Made by a program: the position numbers and the translations under genes. Shown here one piece after another: positions 4,943 to 5,540 of a DNA stretch of 5,540 nt. The stretch is taken from NCBI GenBank assembly GCA_023544605.1, contig JAMJFQ010000018.1, positions 18,766-24,305 on the forward strand, read 5' to 3'. Source of the stretch: ANME-2 cluster archaeon (GTDB taxonomy: Archaea; Halobacteriota; Methanosarcinia; Methanosarcinales; Methanocomedenaceae). Under the pieces are notes generated by a model that saw only the letters and a list, made by a program, of their open reading frames with translations, did not search any database and was not told the origin of the DNA. The number at the start of each line of letters is the position of its first letter. Position 1 is the stretch's first letter.

Positions 4943-5540
4943 ATGAACACCTCACTGTTCCCTACTGACATCTCCACTCCATCTCTTCTGCGTGCCCAGG
5001 AACTGGTCAGGTAGCGGGCAGTCTTATATGACGACCATGCTGCACCCTCCCTGATAGCAGGCGTTGACCAGGCTTTTCAAGGAGATACCATCATTTCCGG
5101 CATTGTCGTCATGGATTGTAGATTCCTGAAAGTGGTTGAAGAAGTCCATTATAAAGAGACAGTAGAATACCCTTACATCCCTACGTTCCTCTCATTCAGG
5201 GAAGGACCTGCCATTATTTCAGCTTTCCGGGAACTGAAACGTTCACCAGATATACTTATGGTGGACGGCTGCGGTATCAACCACCCGCGCTTCGCGGGCC
5301 TGGCCACCCATGTTGGTGTGGCGCTGGATTTACCTACCATAGGAGTATCTAAAAATATACTGTGCGGGGCGGGTGACGAACCTCTGGAAGTGGGCGATGT
5401 CAGCCCGCTGGTCTTTGAAGGGAGTCAGGTAGGCTGGCTCATTAAATCCTGCAGAAGGTGCCGATCCATAGTTGTCGCACCCGGGCACAGGGTAAGCATG
5501 GACGGGGCGCTCGAGATCACGAAGTACATGCTGCGCGGGC
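4943..5540 (+). CDS. nfi: Endonuclease V, partial, with in-frame TAG at codon 24
   Basis: This DNA repair nuclease cuts the second phosphodiester 3' of deaminated adenine (hypoxanthine) in DNA; some members act on inosine RNA. About 199 codons are visible; the usual length is about 220-230, so only the C-terminal part lies outside. Counting from ATG 4943, IAGVDQAF (38-45) has catalytic Asp42. YPYIPTFLSFREGP (76-89) has the PYIP wedge and Glu87. VDGCGINHPR (107-116) has Asp108 and His114. TIGVSKN (132-138) has Lys137. These correspond to Asp43, Glu89, Asp110, His116 and Lys139 of the Thermotoga enzyme (from memory). The only defect is TAG at codon 24 (5012-5014), in the N-terminal helix. Upstream residues still match the family (LLRAQELVR), and no ATG/GTG/TTG lies between the TAG and Asp42; the next in-frame ATG (5111) would lose Asp42. 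Function therefore needs readthrough, possibly as pyrrolysine. Otherwise this is a young pseudogene or a base error. Confidence 0.85.
5012..5014 (+). other. nfi: In-frame TAG in nfi, possible pyrrolysine codon
   Basis: This TAG is codon 24 of the endonuclease V frame, with family-like sequence on both sides. In the alignment I can make by eye to Thermotoga EndoV, it falls on the first Lys of the KK pair in the helix before the catalytic strand. That is a variable, solvent-facing kind of position where a lysine derivative could be tolerated, and also one base change from AAG or GAG. Whether it is decoded depends on pylTSBCD elsewhere in the genome. Confidence 0.5.

Noticed and set aside
5284..5298. 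GC-rich hairpin CCCGCG-CTT-CGCGGG
   Set aside because: It falls exactly on the conserved HPRFAG codons of endonuclease V and has no T-run, so it is explained by coding sequence.
1..5540. CRISPR arrays, insertion sequences, tRNA or rRNA genes
   Set aside because: No direct repeats with regular spacing, no transposase-like frame with terminal repeats and no tRNA-like fold were seen by eye on either strand.

Overview
The window looks archaeal and most likely comes from a methanogen or methane-oxidising relative in the Methanosarcinales/ANME-2 area. The grounds are an archaeosortase A, a CDP-alcohol transferase/decarboxylase pair of the archaetidylserine type, a eukaryote/archaea-type cis-prenyltransferase (MDGNRRYA motif), an archaeal AIR-synthase-related protein, TATA-like promoter boxes, and at least two starts that look leaderless. 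The lineage is inferred from protein style only and was not tested by search.

Layout. Bases 1-130 hold no complete gene, but include a perfect 10-bp inverted repeat (59-81) and a possible minus-strand start at the very edge. Two minus-strand genes follow. One encodes an AIR-synthase-related protein (131-1456). The other is uppS (1513-2499), which makes the long polyprenyl diphosphate that becomes the lipid carrier for surface glycans. A 146-bp divergent promoter region separates uppS from a plus-strand cluster: artA (2646-3524), archaetidylserine decarboxylase (3551-4144, start uncertain) and archaetidylserine synthase (4164-4874). A final plus-strand gene, endonuclease V (4943 to beyond 5540), has its own promoter and runs off the window.

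How the genes fit together. PssA and the decarboxylase make archaetidylserine and then archaetidylethanolamine. ArtA removes the C-terminal membrane anchor of surface proteins, which are then attached to lipid. In Haloferax volcanii the PssA/PssD pair has been linked experimentally to ArtA-dependent lipid anchoring, so finding the three genes side by side points to one cell-surface anchoring module. The divergent uppS adds a second envelope function.

The strangest feature is in the endonuclease V gene. Codon 24 is an in-frame TAG (5012-5014), while everything after it is open and carries every expected catalytic residue. No ATG, GTG or TTG start lies between the TAG and the first catalytic Asp. 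Either TAG is read as an amino acid (pyrrolysine would be the archaeal precedent) or this is a very fresh nonsense mutation or sequencing error. The only other in-frame TAG ends artA and is followed by a TGA ten codons later. The other four complete genes end in TAA.
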